64,000 nucleotides of DNA from Gemmiger sp. An50 (GCF_002161595.1 NZ_NFID01000018.1:1-64000), one strand, 5' to 3'; numbered from the stretch's first letter, positions 24,308-33,307 are shown. The notes: generated from the sequence alone by a model not told the origin. Numbers and translations are program-made.

Positions 24308-25033
24308 TTATTCCTCGGCCAGGATCAGCGCAATCCGATCCAGCTTATCCTGTGCCGCGCGCCACAGCTCATAGTAGTCCGGCTCGTCGGGGTCGGTCTC
24401 CGGCTGGTAGCCGTTCTTGCCCGCCGCCCGGATCAGCGGCAGATAGTCCTTGTAGCTGTAGTTCAGGTCCACGTTGCCGTTGACGCCGCTGACCTGCCCC
24501 ACCGAGGAATACTGCCACATGCCATAGTTTCCGCCATAGTCCACATAGCCCCGGTAATCGGCCACCCACAGGGGGTAATCCGCCAGCTGCTGGGTGTTGA
24601 TGTAGCGGCGCAGAAATTCGGTGTAGCTGTAATAGCCCGGGAACCAGCCCTTCTGGTCCAGCACATCCATGGAAAACTGGATCAGACTGGTCACAGCGTC
24701 CCGCCCCAGGCTGGCCAGCGAAGCGTCCTCCGCGTCCACATAGACCGGATACTCCAGCCGGTGGCCTTCCAGAGCCTTTAAGAACACATCCAGCTCCCGG
24801 ATAACCTCACTTTCGGTTTTGGCATAGGTGTAAAAATACGCCCCAACCCGCAGCCCGGCGGCGTGTGCCCCCTGCACATTGCGGGTAAAATAGGGGTCCA
24901 CATAGGGCCCGCTCTGGTTGCTGGAACCCACCCGGATAATAGCGAACTCCTTGCCCGCCGCGGCCATGGCGGACCAGTCCACCACGCCCTGATAACGGGA
25001 TACGTCGATCCCTTCCTGGAATACAGTCATCAT
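24308..25033 (-). CDS. GH25 family lysozyme (1,4-beta-N-acetylmuramidase)
   Basis: This 241-residue protein is a full GH25 domain. It has 'GIDVSRYQGVVDWSAM' at about 8-23, 'FAIIRVGSS', the catalytic acidic pair in 'YPVYVDAEDASLASLG' (about 95-110), and 'YPLWVADYRGYVDYGG' and 'MWQYSSVGQVSGVNGNVDLN' further on. No signal peptide or membrane helix precedes the domain and no cell-wall-binding repeats follow it; the tail is a short acidic helix. It would cleave peptidoglycan glycan strands if exported. The lack of a signal suggests a holin-like route, lysis, or an intracellular pool. AAGGAGG lies before the ATG. Confidence 0.9.
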   Translation of the reverse strand: MMTVFQEGIDVSRYQGVVDWSAMAAAGKEFAIIRVGSSNQSGPYVDPYFTRNVQGAHAAGLRVGAYFYTYAKTESEVIRELDVFLKALEGHRLEYPVYVDAEDASLASLGRDAVTSLIQFSMDVLDQKGWFPGYYSYTEFLRRYINTQQLADYPLWVADYRGYVDYGGNYGMWQYSSVGQVSGVNGNVDLNYSYKDYLPLIRAAGKNGYQPETDPDEPDYYELWRAAQDKLDRIALILAEE

Positions 25034-25092
25034 GCTCCCCTCCTTGCCCGCATTGTATGCGGCAGAAAGGGAAAGCGTTCCGGCCCCGGCTT

Positions 25093-25821
25093 TTACACCA
25101 CCAGGCCGCCGTTCACGCCCAGCACCTGACCGGTGATGTAGTCCGCGTCGTCGCTGGCCAGAAACAGGATGGCCTTCGCCACCTGCTCCGGGCTGCCCAG
25201 ACTGCCCAGCGGCGTCTCCTCTGCCAGGGCCGCCTTGTCCTCGACGGAAAAGGCGGCCATCATGTCGGTCTCGATCACGCCGGGGGCCACACAGTTTACC
25301 GTGATGCCGCTGGGGCCCTCCTCCTTGGCCAGGGCCCGGGTCAGGCCGATCAGCCCTGCCTTAGCGGCGGAATAGGCCACCTCGCAGCTGCCGCCCACCT
25401 GCCCCCACATGGAGCTCACGGTCACGATGCGTCCCCATTTCTGGTGCAGCATGTGGGGCAGCGCGCACTGGCAGCAATGGAACGCGCCGCTCAGGTGTAC
25501 GTCCAGCATCCGCTGCCAGGCCTCCGGGGTCACGTCGGTGAACAGCTCCTGCCGGGCAATGCCCGCGTTGCAGACCAGCACGTCCACCCCGCCGAAGGCC
25601 TCTTCCACCTGGCGGAACATGGCCTCCACCTGTGCCCGGTCGGCTACGTCTGCCTGCACCGGCAGCATCCGGCCCGGCCACTGGGCTGCCAGAGTTTCAG
25701 CCTCAGCCCGGCTGGTGTTATAGTTGACAACCAGCCGGTATCCGGCATGGGCAAAGGCTCGGGCTACCGCCGCGCCAATGCCCCGGCTTGCCCCGGTGAC
25801 CAGCACTGTTTTTTCTCTCAT
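25093..25821 (-). CDS. Short-chain dehydrogenase/reductase, FabG-like
   Basis: This 242-residue classical SDR has the cofactor motif 'VTGASRGIGAAVARAF' (7-22), 'VCNAGIA' (about 83-89), the catalytic Ser in 'VTVSSMWGQVGG' and Tyr/Lys in 'VAYSAAKAGLIGL', and the C-terminal 'ITGQVLGVNGGLV'. It is the right length for 3-oxoacyl-ACP reductase (FabG) and uses NAD(P)H. Its start overlaps the end of tadA by 4 bases (ATGA-type coupling), so the two are co-translated. Because it lies outside a fatty-acid cluster, FabG-like substrate choice is only a family-level guess. Confidence 0.88.
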   Translation of the reverse strand: MREKTVLVTGASRGIGAAVARAFAHAGYRLVVNYNTSRAEAETLAAQWPGRMLPVQADVADRAQVEAMFRQVEEAFGGVDVLVCNAGIARQELFTDVTPEAWQRMLDVHLSGAFHCCQCALPHMLHQKWGRIVTVSSMWGQVGGSCEVAYSAAKAGLIGLTRALAKEEGPSGITVNCVAPGVIETDMMAAFSVEDKAALAEETPLGSLGSPEQVAKAILFLASDDADYITGQVLGVNGGLVV

Positions 25822-26288
25822 TTTCCCTTTTTCTCCTCCCGTTTACGCCGCAGCATGGCAAAAAACTCCTGAAGCAGGGCGGCGGCCTCCTGCTCCCGCA
25901 ATCCGCTCTCGATCACCGGATGGTGATTGAACGGGTAGGCGAACAGGTCCACCAGCGAGCCGCAGCAGCCCGCTTTGGTATCCTTCGCGCCGTAGACCAC
26001 CCGCTTGATGCGGCTGTTGATGATGGCGCCGCTGCACATGGGGCAGGGCTCCAGCGTCACGAACAGCTCACATTGCCACAGCCGCCAGCCGCCCAGCTTT
26101 TTGCAGGCCGCGTCGATGGCCAGCAGCTCGGCGTGGTGAAGGGCGTTCTTCTCGGTCTCCCGGGTGTTGTGGGCCAGGGCGATGGGCTCGCCGTCCTTGG
26201 CCACCACCGCCCCCACGGGTACCTCGCCCAGGGCGGCGGCTTTTTTGGCTTCCTCCAGGGCAAGGCCCATCAGTTCTTCGTCGGTCAT
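25818..26288 (-). CDS. tadA: tRNA-specific adenosine deaminase (A34 to I34)
   Basis: This 156-residue cytidine-deaminase-fold protein begins MTDEELMGLALEEAKKAAAL after AAGGAG (start 26288; a longer frame upstream has no ribosome site). Zinc ligands and the catalytic Glu are in 'NALHHAELLAI' (HAE) and 'TLEPCPMCSGAI' (PCPMC); 'AKDTKAGCCGS' is also typical of TadA. It makes the wobble inosine of tRNA-Arg(ACG). It heads a tadA-SDR operon and follows the CPBP gene with a 22-base gap. Confidence 0.95.
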   Translation of the reverse strand: MTDEELMGLALEEAKKAAALGEVPVGAVVAKDGEPIALAHNTRETEKNALHHAELLAIDAACKKLGGWRLWQCELFVTLEPCPMCSGAIINSRIKRVVYGAKDTKAGCCGSLVDLFAYPFNHHPVIESGLREQEAAALLQEFFAMLRRKREEKKGK

Positions 26289-26310
26289 TGGGTTTCTCCT
26301 TCGTGAAAGA

Positions 26311-27171
26311 TCATGTAAAGGTGGCGTGCAGCATCTGCACAGCCAGCAGCGCCGCCGCCAGTCCGTAGCCGGGGCAGCGAACCAGTATGCCCGCGCCATT
26401 GCCGTGCAGGCGGGGCACAAGCTTCGGCTTCATTGCCCACACCGCCAGCGCGGCGGCGGGCAGGCCGAACAGCAGCAGCGGCTGGACCCATGCCGGGTCC
26501 GCACCGGTCTGCCCCAGCAGAGCCAGGGTATTGTTGTAAAGATGAAAGGCCATACCCGGCCAAAGGCTGCCGCTGGTTTCGGCGCAAAGGCCCAGCGCCA
26601 GCCCGGAAAGCAAAGCAGAAAGGCAGGCCGGGGCCTCGCCGTGCAGCAGTGCGAACAGCACCGCCTGGCCCCATACCGCCGCCCGGCCGCCCCAGGGGCG
26701 CAGATAGCCCTGCATCAGCCCGCGGAAGAGCAGCTCCTCACCCACCGCAGGAACCAGCGCCAGCCGCAGCCACAGCAGCCCGGCCGGAGTGCCCGCCAGC
26801 TGCACGCCCGCGGCTTCCCCCAGCACGGCGCGCAGGCCGGTGCTGGCCAGGTTGCCCACCATGGTGAGCGCCCAGAACACAAGAAACAGCGCCGGGAGCA
26901 TTCCCCTCCGGGGCCGCTTGAGGAGCACCGGGGCACCGGGCGGACTTGCCAGCGCCACCAGCAGAGGAGCGGCCAGTGCCAGCAGATTTTTGCCCAGCGC
27001 CACCAGCTCGCCCGCCGCCGGGGACAGGCTGTCCACCGATGGGCCCAGCAGCCCGCTCAGAGCAGAGTCTGCCGCCAGATAGACCAGCGCGGCCAGGCCG
27101 CATAGGGCGGCGGCCCGCTGCAATTCATGCGTCAACGGCTCCGTCGTCTGTTTGGAAAGCGTCCGTTTCAT
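26311..27171 (-). CDS. CPBP-family intramembrane glutamic endopeptidase (Abi/CAAX-like)
   Basis: This 286-residue Ala/Leu-rich membrane protein has about seven helices. The three CPBP motifs are present: 'AVGEELLFRGLMQGY' (EExxxR), 'VLFALLHGEAP' (FxxxH) and 'WPGMAFHLYNNTLALL' (HxxxN). Bacterial CPBP proteins are membrane proteases or scaffolds, some linked to bacteriocin self-immunity, but there is no bacteriocin gene here. It starts 6 bases after the stop of the DUF308 gene and is probably translated by coupling with it. Confidence 0.87.
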   Translation of the reverse strand: MKRTLSKQTTEPLTHELQRAAALCGLAALVYLAADSALSGLLGPSVDSLSPAAGELVALGKNLLALAAPLLVALASPPGAPVLLKRPRRGMLPALFLVFWALTMVGNLASTGLRAVLGEAAGVQLAGTPAGLLWLRLALVPAVGEELLFRGLMQGYLRPWGGRAAVWGQAVLFALLHGEAPACLSALLSGLALGLCAETSGSLWPGMAFHLYNNTLALLGQTGADPAWVQPLLLFGLPAAALAVWAMKPKLVPRLHGNGAGILVRCPGYGLAAALLAVQMLHATFT

Positions 27172-27177
27172 GCCGTT

Positions 27178-27822
27178 TTAACGCTTGTCGTCCAGATCGC
27201 GCCAGTCGGCCTCCACCACATCCGCATCGTCAAAGGCGGAATCGGTGAGCATCTCCTGCATCTGGTCGGCCATATCCTGGGCGGCCTTTTTCAGGCCTTT
27301 CAGCTGGATCGCGGCCCAGATGTACCCAACCAGATTCAATGCGCCCTCCACCATCAGAATCACGCCGATGGCCATGACCAGCAACTCCACGGTGCCGAAC
27401 GGATTCCACAGCATCACCGCGCCCAGCACCACGCTGACCAGCGCCAGGATCAGCAGACTCCACCAGCGGTCATAGCCCGCCGCCCGCAGCTCAAAGGCGC
27501 TCTGCACCCGCATTACGCCGTCCATGATGACGAACAGGCCCACCAGAATGGGCAGGATGGACACCACGGTCTGGGGCCGGATCAGCAGAAAGATGCCCAG
27601 TGCCACCGCAGCCGCGCCGAACAGCCAGCCGAAGTAGCTGAAGAAGCCCCGTACCTCGGCCTTCAAAAAGCTGTAGATGCTGCCCACACCCTTCATCAGG
27701 ATCACCAGGCCGAACAGCCCGCACACGACCCGAAGGGATGCCTCCGGCCAGAGCAGCAGTGCCAGGCCCACCAGAATGAACGCCACCGACGAGATGGGAA
27801 AAGTCTTGCGGAAATTTTTCAT
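27178..27822 (-). CDS. DUF308/HdeD-family membrane protein
   Basis: This 214-residue protein has six hydrophobic helices in about residues 10-175, arranged as HdeD-type hairpin pairs ('GLALLLWPEASLRVVCGLFG', 'LFGAAAVALGIFLLIRPQTV', 'VLGAVMLWNPFGTVELLVMA'), and an acidic soluble tail. HdeD-like proteins are found in many bacteria; the E. coli member is linked to acid resistance, but the function of Gram-positive members is unknown. GAGGAA precedes the ATG. First gene of a likely DUF308-CPBP-tadA-SDR run. Confidence 0.82.
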   Translation of the reverse strand: MKNFRKTFPISSVAFILVGLALLLWPEASLRVVCGLFGLVILMKGVGSIYSFLKAEVRGFFSYFGWLFGAAAVALGIFLLIRPQTVVSILPILVGLFVIMDGVMRVQSAFELRAAGYDRWWSLLILALVSVVLGAVMLWNPFGTVELLVMAIGVILMVEGALNLVGYIWAAIQLKGLKKAAQDMADQMQEMLTDSAFDDADVVEADWRDLDDKR

Positions 27823-27941
27823 AATAAATTCCTCACTTCATACGGGCATGCTGTGTTTGAAATGCCCGTTTTGATACTTTTTTGATTATTATACCATAAA
27901 AACGATCGGTTTCCCGTTGCATAGCGCACATCCCAACTTTT

Positions 27942-27970
27942 TTGCGCCGCCGGAGTAAGTGTGGTATGAT
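27942..27970 (+). promoter_or_regulatory. Promoter of the decarboxylase gene
   Basis: TTGCGC (27942-27947), 17 bases, TATGAT (27965-27970), giving a leader of about 55 bases. Confidence 0.65.
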
Positions 27971-28031
27971 AAAGTGGAAAAATGCTGCGGCATTTCCACT
28001 GGAAAGTGCCGCCTTAAAGGAGTATTTCCAC

Positions 28032-29501
28032 ATGCCTGACTCGTTCCCTCCTCTTCTGGAAGCGCTGGCCTGCCACAGCACCGGCGGCCCCGCTCCCATG
28101 CACATGCCCGGCCACAAGCGGAATGCTGCCCTGGCTCCCTATCTGGCCGCTCTGGGCGCGGCCTATGACATAACCGAGATCCACGGCTTTGACGATCTGC
28201 ACGAGGCCGAAGGCATTCTAAAGGATTCCATGGACCGGGCCGACCGGCTGTGGGGTGCGCAGCGCAGCTTTTATCTGGTAAACGGCAGCACCTGCGGCAT
28301 CCTGGCCGGTATCCGGGCCGCTGTGGGCCGGGGCAGCAAGGTAATTTTAAGCCGCGGCTGTCACAAATCCGTCTACCACGCACTGGAGCTTTGCGGCGCG
28401 GTGCCGGTCTGGCTGGCCCCGCCGGTGGATGCATCCTTCGGTGTGCTGGCCTCCATCACACCGGAACAGGTGCGCGCCGCCTTGGACGCCCACCCGGACG
28501 CAAAGCTGCTGGTGCTCACCAGCCCCACCTATGAGGGCGTGATCAGCGACCTGGCCGCTATCTGCACCGCCGCTCACGCCGCCGGGGTCCCGGTACTGGT
28601 GGACGAAGCTCACGGCGCACATCTGGGCCTTGCCCCCGGCTGGCCCACCGGGGCGGTGGCCGCCGGGGCAGACGTGGTGGTCCAGAGTCTGCACAAGACC
28701 CTTCCCAGCCTGACCCAGACCGGCATTCTGCACCAGCAGGGCAATTTGATTCCGGCTGAGTCGCTGGCCCGCCAGCTGGGCATCTTCGAGACCAGCAGCC
28801 CCTCCTATCTGCTGATGGCCAGCATGGATGGCTGCGTGGACCTTCTGGAACGCAAGGGCGGCGAACTGTTTGCCCGCTGGCAGGCAGCGCTGGCCGCCTT
28901 TGACCGGGCGATTGCCGGGCTGAGCCGGCTGCGGGTGCTCTGCCACGGGGCGGACACACCGGAACAGCACCCCGGCCTTTTTGCCCACGATCCGGGCAAG
29001 CTGGCGATCTCCACCCGGGGAACCGCTCTCACCGGCCCCGGACTGATGGTTCGGCTGCGAGAGGAATTTTCCATTGAACTGGAGATGGCCAGCGGCGACT
29101 GGGCCATTGCCATGACCGGCCTGGGCGACACCGAAGAGAACCTGCTGCGGCTGGCCACTGCGCTGACCGCCATCGACAAGAGCCTTGCCGCCTGCCCGAT
29201 GCCGCCAGAGGCCGAGCCGCTGCCCTTGCCTCCCGCCGCTTTGCCGGTGGCGCAGGCGCTGGAGCTGCCCTTTGAGGAGGTACCGCTTGCCGCCTGTGAG
29301 GGCCGGGTGAGCGCCGAATATGTGTGGGCCTATCCCCCGGGCATCCCGCTGATCGTGCCCGGCGAGAGTGTGGATCGGGTCTTTCTGGACTGCTGCGCCC
29401 GGCTGAACCGCCAAGGCGTGCGGCTGCACAGCACCGGCGGCACCATGCCCCGGGCGCTGCGGGTATTGACCGCTGCTTCCAATCTAAGCAAAGGAGATTG
29501 A
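28032..29501 (+). CDS. Orn/Lys/Arg decarboxylase-family PLP enzyme
   Basis: This 489-residue fold-type I PLP enzyme starts at 28032 behind AAAGGAG. It lacks the wing (receiver-like) domain of E. coli decarboxylases and resembles the compact Gram-positive type. Visible motifs are 'MHMPGHKRN' near the N-terminus, 'YLVNGSTCGILAGIRAAV', 'SPTYEGVISDL', 'VLVDEAHGAHLG' (PLP-binding Asp and His), and the PLP lysine in 'VQSLHKTLPSLTQTG'. The product could be an arginine, lysine or ornithine decarboxylase in polyamine synthesis; substrate is not decided by these motifs. The next gene starts 4 bases later. Confidence 0.9.
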   Translation: MPDSFPPLLEALACHSTGGPAPMHMPGHKRNAALAPYLAALGAAYDITEIHGFDDLHEAEGILKDSMDRADRLWGAQRSFYLVNGSTCGILAGIRAAVGRGSKVILSRGCHKSVYHALELCGAVPVWLAPPVDASFGVLASITPEQVRAALDAHPDAKLLVLTSPTYEGVISDLAAICTAAHAAGVPVLVDEAHGAHLGLAPGWPTGAVAAGADVVVQSLHKTLPSLTQTGILHQQGNLIPAESLARQLGIFETSSPSYLLMASMDGCVDLLERKGGELFARWQAALAAFDRAIAGLSRLRVLCHGADTPEQHPGLFAHDPGKLAISTRGTALTGPGLMVRLREEFSIELEMASGDWAIAMTGLGDTEENLLRLATALTAIDKSLAACPMPPEAEPLPLPPAALPVAQALELPFEEVPLAACEGRVSAEYVWAYPPGIPLIVPGESVDRVFLDCCARLNRQGVRLHSTGGTMPRALRVLTAASNLSKGD

Positions 29502-29505
29502 TCCC

Positions 29506-31287
29506 ATGTTATCCAGCTTTTCCTATGCGGAGACCTTTGTAAACCGCCACCGGCGTATGGTTCCTGCCGCCGGGGTAATAAGCGGGCTGTTCTGCGCCTT
29601 GTTCCTGCTCTGGGCCTGTCAGGTGTGGTCCCCTCCCGCCTTCTGTTTGTTCTGGGGTATCTGCTTTGTCTGCGCGGTGCGCGGGCTGTGCGCCAGGCCC
29701 TCCCGCCGGGAGGGGCTTGCTTGCGGCGTGCTGGGCACGGTGTTCTGCTTTTTCACGTTAGGGCAGAACGCGGTGGCGGGAACCATGCAGTTTGACCTTT
29801 CCTTTTTGGCATTCTGGGTGCTGCTCAGCGCCCTTTGTTTCCCCATTCTGCTGGGACTGTGCCGCTTTCTGGCCCACTTGCCAGCCGCGGATTCCCCCAC
29901 CGCCCCCGCCGGGCCGCTGTGGCGGCAGCTGGCGCTGTACACCGGGATCATCCTGGTGCTTTGGCTGCCGGTCTTTTTGTGCTGGGGCCCGGTGCGGCTG
30001 GACGTGGATTCGGTGCAGCTGCTGGAGCAGGCCTTTCACGGCGGGCTGAACGACGCCCACCCCATCCTTTACACTCTGCTGCTGCGGCTGATCCTCTGGC
30101 CCTTTTACAAGCTGGGCCTGATGGAGCTGGGCGCTTACCTGTTCGGCTTTTTGCAGATGACCGCCGTGGCCGCCATGCTGGCCTACAGCCTGGTCTGGAT
30201 GCGGCGGCGGGGCGCGGGACTGATCGCCGTGGGGCTGGGCTTTGCTCTCTTCGGCGGCTGCACCATGTACGCCTTCCAGAGCCTGGTAGTCTGGAAGGAC
30301 CCGCTGTTCAACGGGGTGCTGCTGCTCTACTGCCTGTTTTTGTTCGACACCGCCCGCTGCAAGGGGGAAAACCTGCGGCAGAAAGGCCCTCTGATTCATT
30401 TTGTGATGCTCACTCTGCTGCTGTGCTTTCTGCGGGGCAACGGCTGGCCCATCGCGGCGGTGGTCTGCCTTGCGCTATGCGCTTTACGCCCGGCCCGCCG
30501 CCGCATTCTCACTGTGCTGCTGCCGGTGCTGATCGGCGTGAAGCTGATCACCGGGCCGGTTTACGGCGCACTGGGCTTGCAGAGCACCCTCACCGCCGAG
30601 GCCTGGGCGGTGCCTCTGCAGCAGGTGGCCTATATGGCCGCCTCGGAACCGGAGGCCTTCAGCCCCCAGCAGGCTGAGACCATCGGGCGAGTGATTCCGG
30701 TGGAGGCCATGGCTCAGAGCTACAGCTCCATTACGGTGGACCCGGTGAAAACCAGCTCGGAATTCAACGCCGAGCATTTTGCCACGCTCCAGGGCAAGCT
30801 GGACCTGCTCTCGGTGTGGGCCCAGCTGCTGCCCGGCCACTGGCAGAGCTACCTGAAGGCCTGGCTGGCCGAGGTGGCGGGCTACGTGAGCCCCCGGTTT
30901 GACGGCGGCAGCTATTCCTTCCCCTATGAGGGCAGCAACGGAGCCTTCGGCATCACCAGCAAGGACATTGTGCTGGGCCTCACCGGCTGGGCTGGCCTGC
31001 GGGACGAGCTGGAAGCCCGGGCGGTGTTCGTTCCGCCCGCGCTCATGGCCTGGGGACTGCTTTTGTGCGGTGTGGTACAGCTGCTGCGCCTCCGTGCCCG
31101 GCTGCTGCTGGCCTATCTGCCGCTGTATCTGGTGTGGTTCGGTCTGGTGGTGGGCGCGCCCAATTATATGCAGATCCGTTACCTGCTGGCCTTCGCCTAC
31201 TTCATTCCATGCGCGCTGTTCACCCTGCTGGCCCCCGTCGGGGCTGCCAAAGTAGGTATTGACGAAAAGGCCGCTTCCATTGTATAA
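29506..31287 (+). CDS. Large polytopic membrane protein, glycosyltransferase-like (DUF6020 type)
   Basis: This 593-residue protein has about 12-13 hydrophobic helices with a soluble loop at about 385-470. The segment 'LDVDSVQLLEQAFHGGLNDA' followed by HPILYTLLLR between helices resembles the acceptor loops of GT-C-type and DUF6020 membrane proteins, which act on lipid-linked sugars. 'GAPNYMQIRYLLAFAYFIPC' closes the membrane part. It starts 4 bases after the decarboxylase stop, so the two are co-transcribed. A role in envelope glycan assembly is inferred from architecture only. The promoter of the SCIFF gene overlaps its last codons. Confidence 0.75.
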   Translation: MLSSFSYAETFVNRHRRMVPAAGVISGLFCALFLLWACQVWSPPAFCLFWGICFVCAVRGLCARPSRREGLACGVLGTVFCFFTLGQNAVAGTMQFDLSFLAFWVLLSALCFPILLGLCRFLAHLPAADSPTAPAGPLWRQLALYTGIILVLWLPVFLCWGPVRLDVDSVQLLEQAFHGGLNDAHPILYTLLLRLILWPFYKLGLMELGAYLFGFLQMTAVAAMLAYSLVWMRRRGAGLIAVGLGFALFGGCTMYAFQSLVVWKDPLFNGVLLLYCLFLFDTARCKGENLRQKGPLIHFVMLTLLLCFLRGNGWPIAAVVCLALCALRPARRRILTVLLPVLIGVKLITGPVYGALGLQSTLTAEAWAVPLQQVAYMAASEPEAFSPQQAETIGRVIPVEAMAQSYSSITVDPVKTSSEFNAEHFATLQGKLDLLSVWAQLLPGHWQSYLKAWLAEVAGYVSPRFDGGSYSFPYEGSNGAFGITSKDIVLGLTGWAGLRDELEARAVFVPPALMAWGLLLCGVVQLLRLRARLLLAYLPLYLVWFGLVVGAPNYMQIRYLLAFAYFIPCALFTLLAPVGAAKVGIDEKAASIV

Positions 31288-31288
31288 T
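31259..31288 (+). promoter_or_regulatory. Promoter of the SCIFF gene, inside the end of the upstream gene
   Basis: TTGACG (31259-31264), an 18-base spacer and TATAAT (31283-31288). The -10 overlaps the stop codon of the upstream membrane protein gene. Confidence 0.75.
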
Positions 31289-31374
31289 AAACGCAAGTTT
31301 CTATAGGTTTCTTAAGCACCGGGCATTCCCGCCCGGTTCCCGGAAATTTATGGTATAGAAAGGGGGACGTATCG

Positions 31375-31527
31375 ATGAACCGGATTCAGACTCTCGAGAC
31401 CCGCGACCTGGCCAAGAGCGTACAGACCGGCGGCTGCGGCGAATGCCAGACTTCCTGCCAGTCTGCCTGCAAAACCTCCTGCGGTGTTGCTAACCAGATG
31501 TGCGAGCATAAGAACGACGAGAAGTAA
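31375..31527 (+). CDS. scfA: SCIFF (six-cysteines-in-forty-five) RiPP precursor peptide
   Basis: This 50-residue peptide is shorter than most gene finders keep. It starts behind AAAGGGGG and carries six cysteines at about 21, 24, 28, 32, 36 and 43 in the typical series 'CGECQTSCQSACKTSC' followed by GVANQMCE. SCIFF peptides are near-universal in Clostridia and are substrates of the adjacent radical-SAM enzyme, which installs Cys-sulfur-to-alpha-carbon thioether links (shown for the Clostridium thermocellum pair). The mature product's role is unknown. A terminator separates it from the maturase gene, so the peptide is probably made in excess. Confidence 0.97.
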   Translation: MNRIQTLETRDLAKSVQTGGCGECQTSCQSACKTSCGVANQMCEHKNDEK

Positions 31528-31542
31528 TTCTTGCCTTGCAGC

Positions 31543-31579
31543 ATACCGCCTGCCGCATTGTGCGCAGGCGGTATTTTTT
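31543..31579 (+). terminator. Terminator between scfA and scfB
   Basis: An 11-bp stem (31543-31553/31564-31574) with six T. Partial read-through would set the ratio of peptide to maturase. Confidence 0.85.
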
Positions 31580-31672
31580 GCGTTTTCATCCAGCCGGGGC
31601 CTGCCCCCGCCGGATTTTTGAATAGATCCTTCTTTTTTCGATAGATTCATTACAGAAAGGAACCTTCGTTTC

Positions 31673-33052
31673 ATGATCCATCAGTATAAACTCAACGGAT
31701 ACAACATCGTGCTGGACGTATTCAGCGGCTCGGTCCACGTGGTGGACGAGGTGGCCTACGACGTGATCGGCCTGTACGAGACCACTCCCGCCGACGAGAT
31801 CGTGGCCAAAATGCTGGAAAAATACGCCGGCCGTGAGGATGTGACCGAGGCCGACCTGCGCCAGTGTCTCGAGGACATCGCCGAGCTGGAGAAGGCCGGC
31901 AAGCTGTTCGCCAAGGACATCTACGGCGACATGGCCTTCGATTTCAAAAAGCGGGTGACTGAAGTGAAGGCCATGTGCCTGCATGTGGCCCACACCTGCA
32001 ACCTGAACTGCGAATACTGCTTCGCCAGCCAGGGCAACTACCACGGTGAGCGTGCTCTGATGAGCTTTGAGGTGGGCAAGCAGGCTCTGGACTTCCTGGT
32101 GGCCAACAGCGGCAAGCGCCGCAACCTGGAGGTGGACTTCTTCGGCGGCGAGCCCCTGATGAACTGGGATGTGGTCAAGCAGCTGGTTGCCTACGGCCGC
32201 AGCCTGGAGGAACCCAACAACAAGAAGTTCCGCTTCACCCTGACCACCAACGGCGTTCTGGTGGACGACGAGGTCATCGAGTTCGCCAACAAGGAAATGA
32301 ACAACGTGGTCATGAGCATCGACGGCCGCAAGGAGGTCCACGACCGGCTGCGCAAGAACTACGCCGGTCAGGGCAGCTACGACACCATCGTGCCCAAGTT
32401 CCAGAAGTTCGCCAAAGCCCGCGGCGATAAGGAATACTATGTGCGCGGCACCTTCACCCACAACAACGTGGATTTCACCAACGACATCTTCCACCTGGCC
32501 GACCTGGGCTTCGACCAGCTGAGCATGGAGCCGGTGGTCTGCGCCCCCGGCGACCCCTACGCCCTCACCGAGGAGGACCTGCCCAAGATCATGGAGCAGT
32601 ACGAGATCCTGGCCAAGGAGATGCTGCGCCGCGAGAGCGAGGGCAAGGGCTTCACCTTCTACCATTACATGATCGACCTGAACCACGGCCCCTGCATCTA
32701 CAAGCGCATCTCCGGCTGCGGCAGCGGCACCGAGTATCTGGCCGTGACCCCCTGGGGCGAGCTGTTCCCCTGCCATCAGTTCGTGGGCGACCCGAAGTAC
32801 AGCATGGGCAACGTGTGGGACGGCGTGACCAACACCGCCCTGCGGGATGAGTTCAAGCTGTGCAACGCCTACGCCCGCCCCGGCTGCAAGGACTGCTGGG
32901 CAAAGCTGTACTGCTCCGGCGGCTGCGCGGCCAACGCCTACCACGCCACCGGCAGCATCACCGGCGTTTACGAGTACGGCTGCGAGCTGTTCCGCAAGCG
33001 GATGGAATGCGCCATCATGATGAAGGTGGCCGAGGCAGGCATGAAAAAGTAA
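31673..33052 (+). CDS. scfB: SCIFF radical-SAM maturase (thioether-forming, SPASM domain)
   Basis: This 459-residue protein has an N-terminal RRE-like peptide-recognition part (about 1-90), the radical-SAM core with the Cx3Cx2C cluster motif in 'HVAHTCNLNCEYCFASQGNY', 'VDFFGGEPLMNWDVV', and a C-terminal SPASM region with auxiliary-cluster cysteines ('GCGSGTEYLAVTPWGELFPC', 'PGCKDCWAKLYCSGGCAANA'). It modifies the SCIFF peptide encoded just upstream, forming Cys-to-alpha-carbon thioethers with S-adenosylmethionine. GAAAGGA lies before the ATG. Strong codon bias (few rare codons) suggests solid expression. Confidence 0.96.
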   Translation: MIHQYKLNGYNIVLDVFSGSVHVVDEVAYDVIGLYETTPADEIVAKMLEKYAGREDVTEADLRQCLEDIAELEKAGKLFAKDIYGDMAFDFKKRVTEVKAMCLHVAHTCNLNCEYCFASQGNYHGERALMSFEVGKQALDFLVANSGKRRNLEVDFFGGEPLMNWDVVKQLVAYGRSLEEPNNKKFRFTLTTNGVLVDDEVIEFANKEMNNVVMSIDGRKEVHDRLRKNYAGQGSYDTIVPKFQKFAKARGDKEYYVRGTFTHNNVDFTNDIFHLADLGFDQLSMEPVVCAPGDPYALTEEDLPKIMEQYEILAKEMLRRESEGKGFTFYHYMIDLNHGPCIYKRISGCGSGTEYLAVTPWGELFPCHQFVGDPKYSMGNVWDGVTNTALRDEFKLCNAYARPGCKDCWAKLYCSGGCAANAYHATGSITGVYEYGCELFRKRMECAIMMKVAEAGMKK

Positions 33053-33126
33053 TTTTTCCACAGCCTTTCCACGAAGTTTTCCACAATCCGGCACACAGCC
33101 GGTGAAAAACTGACCTCACAGGTTCA

Positions 33127-33174
33127 AAATCCCCCGGCAGCTGCGCACTGCGCATGGCTGCCGGGGGATTTTTG
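33127..33174 (+). terminator. Terminator of scfB
   Basis: A 15-bp GC-rich stem (AAATCCCCCGGCAGC/GCTGCCGGGGGATTT) with a T-run, about 75 bases past the stop. Confidence 0.85.
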
Positions 33175-33307
33175 CCTTTGCCGTAAGAAAATCGCATGAA
33201 AACTGAAAGCCGGCCGCAAAACACCCGCGGCTATTTTTTGTTATAACAGAAGTATCCCAATACCACGCCCGGCAGCGAACCTTTTGCCGCCGGGCAAAGA
33301 AAGGCCG

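Noticed and set aside
31586-33094. Antisense frame over scfB
   Set aside because: Pure shadow of a strongly codon-biased gene.
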